DNA of 8,892 nucleotides from CAIXTV01 sp037144095 (lineage in GTDB: Bacteria; Bacteroidota; Bacteroidia; Bacteroidales; CAIXTV01). The position numbers and the translations under genes were made by a program. The notes below the pieces were generated by a model, which saw only the letters and a program-made list of their open reading frames with translations, had not been told where the DNA came from and ran no database searches. Shown in pieces: positions 1-5,389 of this stretch. Every line of letters begins with the position of its first letter. Position 1 is the stretch's first letter. The stretch is from assembly GCA_037144095.1 (NCBI GenBank), contig JBAWXL010000202.1:1-8892 (forward strand), read 5' to 3'.

Positions 1-531
1 CCAAAGAGAACCAAAGAGCAGGGGAAAGCCTAACAATTGTATGATATTGCCCAAATAAGCGGGGTGTCTTACTACTTTATAAAGCCCAGTTTCGCAAACG
101 GTATGCCCCCTTTCGGTTTGAATACGTACGGTGCTTGAAAAGAATTTATTTTGCTTTTGAGCAATTAGAAACAAGAGTTGTCCGCCAATTGTCAGGAGGA
201 TACCCCCGAGATAGAGGCTCCAATGAAAATTGGGCGAACAATGATAGCGACCTGAATCAAGACCGGCAATTATATACATTAAAATTGTAAGCAGAAAAGA
301 TAGCCCTAATATGATCTTATCCCATTTCTTAGCCCCCTCTCCGGGCTTGGACCGTTCTCTTAAAAGCTCAGAATCTATTCGTAAAACAGTGTAATTTAAT
401 GCCGACATGACAATACCAATTATCACATAGGTCAGTCCTTGCCAATAAGCCATCCGACCTGCACTTATAAATAGGACAGAAAAGAATATGAATGTACCTA
501 TAAAGTGTTTTAGTATGTAGCTTGTTTTCAT
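1..531 (-). CDS. Isoprenylcysteine carboxyl methyltransferase-family membrane protein (partial, 3' end outside window)
   Basis: My own reading of the minus strand gives 177 uninterrupted codons from ATG at 531-529 to the window edge. The protein starts MKTSYILKHF. Hydrophobic segments lie near residues 9-27, 33-50, 73-91, 105-124 and 163-176. The signature is the family motif at about residues 148-161, TGLYKVVRHPAYLG, matching the G-x-Y-x-x-V-R-H-P-x-Y-x-G motif of the ICMT/PEMT methyltransferases that binds S-adenosylmethionine near the membrane. Upstream of it are the usual SKPGEGAKKWDK and VRIQTERGH stretches of the bacterial family. These enzymes methylate small lipophilic or thiol acceptors; the substrate of most bacterial members is unknown. 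About 45-50 C-terminal residues, including the expected ED and RLIP region, should lie beyond position 1. The gap to the upstream lipoprotein gene is 98 bp, so shared transcription is possible but unproven. No Shine-Dalgarno sequence is present; A/T-rich bases precede ATG, as is normal in this phylum. Confidence 0.9.
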   Translation of the reverse strand, partial: MKTSYILKHFIGTFIFFSVLFISAGRMAYWQGLTYVIIGIVMSALNYTVLRIDSELLRERSKPGEGAKKWDKIILGLSFLLTILMYIIAGLDSGRYHCSPNFHWSLYLGGILLTIGGQLLFLIAQKQNKFFSSTVRIQTERGHTVCETGLYKVVRHPAYLGNIIQLLGFPLLFGSLW

Positions 532-629
532 AATTATATATTTGAATATTTTCTAATGACTAAATTAAAAGAATTGTTTCTCTTTCTAATTCAGTGAGCA
601 AGTTTTTCTTTGTAAACCATAAATTCCAA

Positions 630-980
630 CTATTCCGGTTTTTGTTTCTTCCAGATTGTTTTGATGTAGATGGCTTTTGAAAAGGCTTCTCCATTGATTT
701 TTGTGTTTCCCATGAATCCACCTAAATATCCGAGCTTTTTGCAATCGCGATCAATCACTTCGGTGGTCATATCACGACCACAACTGCCCGGTTCGAATGC
801 ATAGACAGTGCTTCCCTGAAACATATATTCTTTAACACAGGCATCGCTGCAAGTGGAGGTTAAATTGAAACTTTTAATTTTTTCTTCGACACATTTTGCT
901 GTTCCTTTTACAAATTCTTTTTTGTTGCAACTGCTACATATTGATATTAGCAATATTAATACAAGGCTCAGATTTTTCAT
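630..980 (-). CDS. Small cysteine-rich lipoprotein (DUF6970-like)
   Basis: This encodes 116 residues. It starts MKNLSLVLILLISICSSC, a short lipoprotein signal with C18 the likely lipidated cysteine. The frame is open further upstream to 1157, but that extension overlaps the better-supported gene at 1024-1299 and would bury the signal peptide, so 980 is the preferred start. The mature part carries five cysteines (C30, C44, C48, C67, C80) and a compact motif series: VKEYMFQGSTVYAFEPGSCG, then DMTTEVIDRDCKKLGYLGG, then GNTKINGE. From memory this resembles the DUF6970 family of small Bacteroidota envelope proteins, whose function is unknown; that assignment is not certain. The paired cysteines suggest disulphide bonds in the periplasm. 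It lies 43 bp downstream of the 91-aa gene and is probably co-transcribed with it. Confidence 0.82.
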   Translation of the reverse strand: MKNLSLVLILLISICSSCNKKEFVKGTAKCVEEKIKSFNLTSTCSDACVKEYMFQGSTVYAFEPGSCGRDMTTEVIDRDCKKLGYLGGFMGNTKINGEAFSKAIYIKTIWKKQKPE

Positions 981-1023
981 ATTACATGGTTTTATGGGTG
1001 TTTTTTTACAGTTTAAGAGTACT

Positions 1024-1299
1024 TTAAAAATCAAATAGTTTTTCTTTATACTTATCTTTAAATTTCTGCATTGCTTCTTCCATTGCAAGTGTTGGAAAGT
1101 ATCTTTGTAAATCATCATCATACTCAATCCATTTTTCATAGCCTGCTTTTGATGCAAAAGAAAAAATATGTTGTTCTAACTCTTCGGTATCGTTATACAT
1201 TTTATCATGCTTTATTTTGTGACTGTTAAGCATCCATTCGCCGCAAAACATCATGGTCAGAAGCGTTTTATATTGTTTTTTTGTTAGTTCTATATTCAT
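1024..1299 (-). CDS. Small cytosolic protein of unknown function
   Basis: This encodes 91 residues with no signal peptide or membrane segment. The N-terminus MNIELTKKQYKTLLTMMFCG is followed by EWMLNSHK, an acidic DTEELEQHIFSFASKAG stretch, and a charged tail ending KEKLFDF. The pattern (LTKxQYxxLL, then EWM.N, then ELEQxIFSFA) is one I associate with a widespread family of uncharacterised small bacterial proteins, usually predicted all-helical; I cannot name the family with confidence. Codon pattern and hydrophobic periodicity look like a real protein, and it is the correct reading of the stretch that also contains an out-of-frame upward extension of the next gene. A startless open frame ends four bases before this ATG, so the gene may once have been the second gene of a tight pair. 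Confidence 0.75.
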   Translation of the reverse strand: MNIELTKKQYKTLLTMMFCGEWMLNSHKIKHDKMYNDTEELEQHIFSFASKAGYEKWIEYDDDLQRYFPTLAMEEAMQKFKDKYKEKLFDF

Positions 1300-1303
1300 G
1301 TTC

Positions 1304-1393
1304 TTAATCGAGTGGCTCAGCAGGAAGCCGGTTTAAATTATTAATATATCTTTCGTTATCGTAGGTTTGTTTAATTTCATGACAATGAAAAAT
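1304..1393 (-). pseudogene. Possible remnant of the 3' end of a lost gene
   Basis: A 29-codon minus-strand frame runs from just after a TGA (1396-1394) to a TAA at 1306-1304 and has no start codon. It reads IFHCHEIKQTYDNERYINNL followed by NRLPAEPLD. It stops four bases before the ATG of the 91-aa gene, a spacing typical of adjacent operon genes. The composition looks protein-like, but a 29-codon frame can occur by chance in AT-rich DNA, so this is a weak call. If real, the 5' part of the gene has been lost between here and the end of the VirK-like gene at 1424. Confidence 0.22.
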
Positions 1394-1423
1394 TCATTTC
1401 ATCTTATTGAATGAATTATGTAT

Positions 1424-1906
1424 TTATTCGACAAATAATGAAACTGCACCTTCGTTATCTCCATTGTATATTTTACTTTTAAATGTTTCGTCCATGACAA
1501 TTTTAAATTTGGATGAGAATTTACGCGGCTTAAGATATCGTGCTGTAATTTCAACCGAATTATCTATTCGAACTTTGATTTTGATGTAGTTATAAACGTA
1601 ACCATAATGAGAATGATTTATCAATACGGTTTGCGAACTGGTTACAAAAGTTGGGACTTTGTTCTTGAAGACACTCGAATCGAAATATTCGAAGGTTTCT
1701 AATTTCATGCCTCCAATGGCATTGGGTGATTCAGTTTTTTCAACGCCATCAGAAATTAACTTGCATTTCCCATAATAAATGATTGCTTTAACCGACTTAC
1801 CTGCTTTCAGGGCGGTCATAAGTTCATCGAAATTTTTAACAGGGGTTTGAGCTGATAGGATAAAGAAAAAGGAAAGAAACAAAAACAAAATTGCGTACTT
1901 TTTCAT
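1424..1906 (-). CDS. Secreted VirK-like protein
   Basis: This encodes 160 residues from ATG at 1906-1904. The frame is open nine codons further upstream, but the start used here places a clean signal peptide first: MKKYAILFLFLSFFFILSAQ, with cleavage likely after the alanine at 19. It also sits about 20 nt after a good -7 box. The mature N-terminus, NFDELMTALKAGKSVKAIIY followed by YGKC (C48), matches the opening of the VirK family: a short helix, then A-L-x-x-G-x-x-V and a beta strand ending in a cysteine. It is followed by the expected AIGG (residues 63-66) and later a beta-rich stretch ending around VEITARYLKP. VirK proteins are small periplasmic or exported proteins first described near Agrobacterium virulence genes; their molecular role is unclear. 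Only one cysteine is seen, whereas many relatives have two. It is flanked by a 102-bp gap on the upstream side. Confidence 0.7.
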   Translation of the reverse strand: MKKYAILFLFLSFFFILSAQTPVKNFDELMTALKAGKSVKAIIYYGKCKLISDGVEKTESPNAIGGMKLETFEYFDSSVFKNKVPTFVTSSQTVLINHSHYGYVYNYIKIKVRIDNSVEITARYLKPRKFSSKFKIVMDETFKSKIYNGDNEGAVSLFVE

Positions 1907-1930
1907 AGTATTGGTTTTTAATTTACTTCG

Positions 1931-1938
1931 CAAAGATA
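1931..1938 (-). promoter_or_regulatory. Bacteroidota -7 promoter box for the VirK-like gene
   Basis: The minus strand reads TATCTTTG followed by CG, a full match to the Bacteroidota consensus TAnnTTTG. It ends 24 bases before the ATG at 1906, implying a short 5' leader. A convincing -33 TTTG box at the usual distance was not seen. Confidence 0.55.
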
Positions 1939-2008
1939 CAGGAAATTTTCAATATAATTTGCAGGCATTTCACAACAATTGTATTTTGCTTTTTTGGTTT
2001 ATAGAAGA

Positions 2009-2998
2009 TTATTCAAAGTCATAAACGGTTGTTTCAACATCATGGGCTAATAATTTTTCGTTTATGATGGGTTCTATTTCAGTCCATTGGCCGCCGGCAA
2101 GACCGCAACCAATTCGAGGCATGTGAACACTTGCCTTGTGATGTATTGCAAACTTTTTCACTCTTTCGAGGCATGTTGAGACAAATGAATAACGAATGGG
2201 GGGAACTCCATCTTTATCGGGTTTTATATCATGCTGTGCCAACATGTTTGCCACCCAAATATCGTCGGCAACCCTGACGAACTGAACATTTCCCAGCTCA
2301 AATTTCTTTTCATTAGCGTATTTTTCTTTATGACCTATGTTTTGAAATTGCATGGTCGGTGTGGGTTCAAGTTCTTTCAGCTTATACCAATTCCGATATT
2401 CAATTTCAGGCTGTTTCCATCGTTTACTAATTGCCAGCACAAAGCCCTTTCCCCAACCGCCAAGGTCGTTGCAAATATGAACAATGATTTTCGTTTTATT
2501 GTCGGTGGGCTGGGTTGCATCGCCTTTTAAGTATTTTATTCGCATGGTGTTAATTTGTTTGAATTGTTTATTTAGTTTAGTGGTATCGACGGATAAATAA
2601 TATCCTGAATATTGCGGATGCTCCGATTCGCGTTTGGGAATAAGCAAATTTTCGAGATTGTCATAATCGAGCGGGCTGCAATAAACTCCTGTTGGACGTT
2701 GAGAAATTGGTTTGTGGACTATTACTCTTACTCCCTTTGGCAATGTTGCATCGTCGCCACCCGTAAAGGGAGCATAATATGAAGTCATATAAGTGATTTC
2801 TACTTCTTCCAGAGATTCATAAATCTCGCCTCCTTTCGGAAACTTTACGTCTTTGGGCAACAAAGCATCTGCCATTTTTCGTGCTTTTGCCAATGCCTTT
2901 TCGCCTATCATTGTTCGTCTGCCTTGCTTCATTTCGCTCATTAATTCATCAATGGTTTTATATCCCAACAGTCGATATGTAAATGCTCTGAGGTTCAT
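2009..2998 (-). CDS. Macro-domain (ADP-ribose-binding, TARG1/DarG-like) protein with N-terminal extension
   Basis: This encodes 329 residues and is cytosolic. The C-terminal half (about 152-329) is a macro domain of the TARG1/DarG type. It opens MRIKYLKGDATQP (D160 in the ADP-ribose loop), continues with VHICNDLGGWGKGFVLAISK (residues 173-192), then RWKQPE. Near the end is the conserved loop HMPRIGCGLAGGQW (residues 292-305), followed by TVYDFE. Family members bind ADP-ribose and some remove it from proteins or DNA. The loop lacks the aspartate that human TARG1 uses as catalytic residue (alanine here) but resembles the GG-x-W form seen in DarG; K192 could match the catalytic lysine. Residues 1-150 form an extra region I do not recognise: a helical start (GYKTIDELMSEMKQGRR) and a beta-rich part containing GGDDATLPKGVRVIV and RPTGVYCSPLDYDNLENLL. 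M152 could be an internal start for a macro-only form. No DarT toxin gene is adjacent. Confidence 0.9.
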   Translation of the reverse strand: MNLRAFTYRLLGYKTIDELMSEMKQGRRTMIGEKALAKARKMADALLPKDVKFPKGGEIYESLEEVEITYMTSYYAPFTGGDDATLPKGVRVIVHKPISQRPTGVYCSPLDYDNLENLLIPKRESEHPQYSGYYLSVDTTKLNKQFKQINTMRIKYLKGDATQPTDNKTKIIVHICNDLGGWGKGFVLAISKRWKQPEIEYRNWYKLKELEPTPTMQFQNIGHKEKYANEKKFELGNVQFVRVADDIWVANMLAQHDIKPDKDGVPPIRYSFVSTCLERVKKFAIHHKASVHMPRIGCGLAGGQWTEIEPIINEKLLAHDVETTVYDFE

Positions 2999-3075
2999 TT
3001 ATCTACTATTAAATTATCGTTTACACAATTTAGGTTATGCTTATTTGCTGCAATTTGAAGTTTGCATGGTATGGC

Positions 3076-3804
3076 TTATTTTATCATCACTTTACTCATT
3101 GGAAGTGCTTCGAAGTGTTTTGAAAACGCCTTTAATAAGTTCGAAATGGGGCTGATGTTATTTTTCAGACCAAGGTCGGTCACTAAAACATATATATTGT
3201 CCTCTGCTACTTGTAAGCCACTCATAAATTGTATTTCTTTTCCCTTTTGGGTGCTATTCCACTGTGCTTTGAAGTCTGTTATAAATTTGTCAATATCATT
3301 AATTGTTTTTGGGTTTAAAGGAGAGGTGAACATAAATTCCAGGCTAATATCGGGTAGTAAATAGTAATAATATTCGATATTAAAATTCAGGCCTGACTTT
3401 TCTTTTTTGTCAATCTTATAGGGTCATATGTGGGGCAATACGCTTTGTATTGGAAAGTTATCTGCCCAATTAAATTCTATTTTTTTATCCGAAACATTGT
3501 GTTTGTGAATTTCCAACAGCTTATCTGTTTCATCACAGGTCCAATATATTTCTGCCGGAATTGTAAAAGAAGTTGGCGTAATGAATTCAATTTTAGCAAA
3601 CACTTTATTTGTGTCCAGACGAAGTTCCGGGTCTTTTGCTCCAATTATGAGCTGAAAATTATATTTATCAAATTGTTTAATCCCTGTGCCCTCGCTTCCT
3701 TTTCTAAAAAGCTGCTGTGCCAGTTCTTTTTGAAATGTTGGATGAAAGCCTGAAGCAAATTCATCAAAAAACATCACCCATTCAATTGTCCAATCGTCAA
3801 TCAT
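3076..3804 (-). pseudogene. Unknown-family gene split by a single in-frame TGA
   Basis: Two open frames in the same phase are separated by one TGA at 3426-3424. The first is 126 codons from ATG 3804, beginning MIDDWTIEWVMFFDEFASGF and ending PIQSVLPHI. Directly after the TGA the frame stays open for 30 codons (PYKIDKKEKSGLNFNIEYYY, then YLLPDISLEF), running into the ATG at 3333 and on through 85 more codons to the stop at 3076. Without the TGA this would be one protein of 242 residues. No signal peptide or membrane segment is seen, and I do not recognise the family; the part around INDIDKFITDFKAQW is helical and the middle is beta-rich. Other genes here use TGA as a normal stop, so recoding is unlikely. 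Nonsense mutation or sequence error are the simplest explanations. The gap to the macro-domain gene is 77 bp, so the two could share a transcript. Confidence 0.72.
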
Positions 3805-3873
3805 TTTACAGTTTATTACTAATACTTATTTTTTGGTTTGCTTTGCGATGAATACTTTAGGCAAATCACTCCA

Positions 3874-3881
3874 CAAAAATA
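3874..3881 (-). promoter_or_regulatory. Putative Bacteroidota -7 promoter box
   Basis: The minus strand reads TATTTTTG followed by TGG, matching TAnnTTTG. It lies in the 104-bp gap between the lipoprotein gene at 3909 and the split gene, about 70 bases before the ATG at 3804. A TTTG at 3900-3897 could serve as -33 box but is only 15 bases upstream, shorter than usual. Confidence 0.45.
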
Positions 3882-3908
3882 CAACATTTCTAATATCAAA
3901 TGATTTTT

Positions 3909-4478
3909 TCAGGGACGATTATTCCCTTGATTTGGATTGCAAGGGTTGCCTCCTGAACAATAGCCAATAACTGTATAAACTAATTTGCTAATAGGCGCAT
4001 CAATTAGCTTGATGATTATATCGGCTTGTTTGTATTTCTCTTCTAAACATTTCTTTAAATACCGATCGTCTTCTGTGTTTGATGGGGGATTAAATTTAAC
4101 TTGTTTCCAATCTTCCACTATGATTCCGTAAATGCCTGATGACAATTCAAAAGTAAATTCACCTTTTGCATTGGTATAAAGTTCTTTGATTTTTGTGCAA
4201 GTATCGGAATTGACAGTTCCTCTGATTATCTGTATCTTTTTGTTATTGAAAGGTTTGCTTTTGTAACTGTTGTCATACGCCCTGATCTGAACGCCACCAC
4301 ACCACATTTTTCTATATAGAATGGTTCCGCTTATTTGATAGAGTATATTTCTTCTTATGTTAATACTATCAGGTCTAAGTTTAGCATTGCTTCCTTCTGC
4401 TTTATTCTCATTAACGCTTTGATTATTACAGCCAATTGAAATCATTATAATTGATATAATATATAGGAGGTTTTTCAT
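3909..4478 (-). CDS. Lipoprotein with transthyretin/carboxypeptidase-regulatory-like domain
   Basis: This encodes 189 residues. The start MKNLLYIISIIMISIGCNNQ is a lipoprotein signal with lipobox ISIG and C17 as the lipidation site, so the product is anchored to a cell-envelope membrane. A low-complexity linker (residues 18-42) precedes a small beta-sandwich-like domain at about 46-125. This starts ISGTILYRKMWCGGVQIRAY and ends with the signature TNAKGEFTFELSSGIYGIIV, the pattern of carboxypeptidase-regulatory or Cna-B/prealbumin-like domains (T-D/N-x-x-G-x-F, then L-x-x-G-x-Y). Further cysteines lie at 60, 94, 144, 174 and 180, and the C-terminus is CSGGNPCNPNQGNNRP. Such domains usually act in binding or as structural spacers; no enzyme domain is attached here. 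The specific role is unknown. Upstream, palindrome copy 1 begins about 64 bp from the start codon and separates this gene from the small gene at 4784-4957. Confidence 0.82.
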   Translation of the reverse strand: MKNLLYIISIIMISIGCNNQSVNENKAEGSNAKLRPDSINIRRNILYQISGTILYRKMWCGGVQIRAYDNSYKSKPFNNKKIQIIRGTVNSDTCTKIKELYTNAKGEFTFELSSGIYGIIVEDWKQVKFNPPSNTEDDRYLKKCLEEKYKQADIIIKLIDAPISKLVYTVIGYCSGGNPCNPNQGNNRP

Positions 4479-4541
4479 TCTTCTAGTTTATTATTAGACT
4501 ATCTTTCTATTTATTCAACATCAAATTAAGGTTCAAACGTC

Positions 4542-4645
4542 ATTTTCTTTAACACATAGGATCATAGAAACATAGGTTTCACATAGGTTTAAATTGCAGT
4601 TTATCTATGTGAAACCTATGTTTCTATTGTGCCTATGTGGTTCAT
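4542..4645. repeat. Palindromic intergenic repeat, copy 1
   Basis: This is a 104-bp element that recurs at 5064-5167 with only two base differences. Its arms are 4551-4586 and 4605-4642 around an 18-nt loop. The inner 23 bp pair perfectly, while the outer 8 bp (CACATAGG) pair across a small internal bulge. Within each arm the pentamer CATAG recurs at 8-11 bp spacing (left arm 4555, 4563, 4571, 4582). No U-tract follows on either strand, so it does not look like a classical intrinsic terminator, although a hairpin this strong could still stop transcripts or protect their ends. The rest of the 716-bp spacer at 4479-5194 holds the tail relic, the 57-aa gene and copy 2; I see nothing else in it. 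Confidence 0.9.
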
Positions 4646-4670
4646 TTTCAACAAAAAGCTTGCCTTTATC

Positions 4671-4712
4671 TCACTCCTTAATAAACTTCGCCCGACTAAT
4701 ATTTTTGTCATT
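4671..4712 (-). pseudogene. Orphan relic of a T9SS sorting-domain tail
   Basis: The minus strand encodes NDKNISRAKFIKE followed by TGA, identical to the last 13 residues of both large T9SS genes in this window. Immediately before the asparagine codon the frame hits TGA, so there is no gene body. Homology to the end of the 598-aa gene runs from the palindrome through this tail and stops abruptly after GTCATT (plus strand, ending 4712). It is a truncated duplicate of a gene 3' end plus its downstream repeat. Confidence 0.88.
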
Positions 4713-4783
4713 TCAATAAAATACGGGTCTTCCTATTATTGCAAATTAATTTTATTTTAATGGGTAGATAAATATGGAAATTA

Positions 4784-4957
4784 TTAAGCCTTAATAACAC
4801 GTTTTTTTGATGTACGATTAATTATTTTATTTAGAGAGGGTTGTAGCTCAGGTTTTTGTTTGCTGAAGAATTCGTGTAACGATTTTTCTTCTTCTTCAGT
4901 CAAAGCTCCTTCTCCACCTATAAAATCTACATCGAGTTCGGTTGTTTTTGTTTTCAT
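4784..4957 (-). CDS. Small unknown protein, 57 aa
   Basis: I found this short frame by reading the minus strand from ATG 4957-4955 to TAA 4786-4784. The product starts MKTKTTELDVDFIGGEGALT, continues with an acidic helix-like EEEEKSLHEFFSKQKPE and ends in a basic stretch KIINRTSKKRVIKA. No signal peptide is present. The split into an acidic first half and a basic tail suggests binding to a partner or nucleic acid, but this is only inference. The opening pattern TTELDVDFIGG seems familiar to me from other Bacteroidota small hypothetical proteins, without a known function. A -7-like box lies about 33 bases upstream, consistent with independent transcription. The gene sits between two direct-repeat blocks (4542-4712 and 5064-5236), which suggests that the segment was inserted or captured by duplication. 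Confidence 0.65.
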   Translation of the reverse strand: MKTKTTELDVDFIGGEGALTEEEEKSLHEFFSKQKPELQPSLNKIINRTSKKRVIKA

Positions 4958-4989
4958 ATTTCATTCTTCTTTTTCATGCTGCTAATTTA

Positions 4990-4997
4990 CAAAAATA
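4990..4997 (-). promoter_or_regulatory. Putative -7 promoter box of the 57-aa gene
   Basis: The minus strand reads TATTTTTG, matching TAnnTTTG, with its last base 33 positions before the A of the ATG at 4957. No -33 TTTG was found at the expected spacing, so the call is tentative. Confidence 0.4.
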
Positions 4998-5063
4998 TTC
5001 TGATATACTTTTTACCTATTTTAGAATCAATATTCATTGTGATTTTGTGAGGCAATAATCGTT

Positions 5064-5167
5064 ATTTTCTTTAACACATAGGATCATAGAAACATAGGTT
5101 TCACATAGGTTTAAATTGTAGTTTATCTATGTGAAACCTATGTTTCTATTGTGTCTATGTGGTTCAT
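5064..5167. repeat. Palindromic intergenic repeat, copy 2
   Basis: This is the second copy of the 104-bp element, matching 4542-4645 at 102 of 104 positions. Arms are 5073-5108 and 5127-5164 around an 18-nt loop. It begins 27 bp after the stop codon of the 598-aa T9SS gene in that gene's direction, so its RNA form would be a 3'-end hairpin of that transcript. One of the two differences lies in the loop and one in the outer part of an arm, leaving the perfect 23-bp stem intact. Confidence 0.9.
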
Positions 5168-5194
5168 ATTGAACTAAAAAGCTAATCGTTTATC

Positions 5195-5389
5195 TCATTC
5201 CTTAATAAATTTCGCCCGACTAATATTTTTGTCATTCCTAACTTCTATCATATAAGCTCCTCTGGCTAAAGCAGCAATATTAATGGCTGATTCTGCGCTT
5301 GAAACCTGCATAGTTTGTTGTATTTGCCCTAAGAGATTATAGATTTTTATTTCGGCGGTTGAATAATCTTGTGGTAGTTGAATATGGAG
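5195..5389 (-). repeat. Sorting-domain DNA repeat, copy in the 598-aa gene
   Basis: This 195-bp stretch codes the last 64 residues and stop. It matches 7076-7270 with about 13 mismatches, including 86 consecutive identical bases (5244-5329 against 7125-7210). Only one mismatch changes an amino acid (valine or leucine before RNDKN). The genes show no such similarity upstream of it. Confidence 0.9.

Noticed and set aside
853..1038. Plus-strand open frame of 61 codons
   Set aside because: It lies antisense to the small lipoprotein gene, with no promoter or recognisable protein pattern.
981..1157. Upstream extension of the small lipoprotein frame, giving a 175-residue product
   Set aside because: It overlaps the 91-aa gene in another frame, and the signal peptide starts at the internal methionine at 980, so the extension is a shadow.
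2231..2530. Plus-strand open frame of 99 codons
   Set aside because: It is antisense to the macro-domain coding region, whose motifs are unmistakable on the other strand.
2009..2998. DarTG toxin-antitoxin system
   Set aside because: The macro domain fits the DarG type only loosely, carries a different N-terminal part, and no DarT-like gene is adjacent.
2853..3364. Two overlapping plus-strand frames of about 100 codons, one hydrophobic
   Set aside because: They mirror the minus-strand genes; hydrophobicity comes from reading AT-rich antisense DNA.
3424..3426. TGA as a selenocysteine codon or reassigned codon
   Set aside because: No selenocysteine insertion hairpin or known selenoprotein context is evident, and other genes in the window end normally in TGA.
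3430..3753. Plus-strand frame of 107 codons with many cysteines and phenylalanines
   Set aside because: Antisense shadow of the first half of the split gene.
4542..5167. CRISPR-like array from the repeated CATAG units
   Set aside because: Units are 5 bp at 8-11 bp spacing inside a palindrome, with no spacers of CRISPR length and no cas genes.
5064..5167. Classical Rho-independent terminator of the 598-aa gene
   Set aside because: The hairpin is strong, but no U-tract follows in the direction of transcription and GC content of the stem is low.
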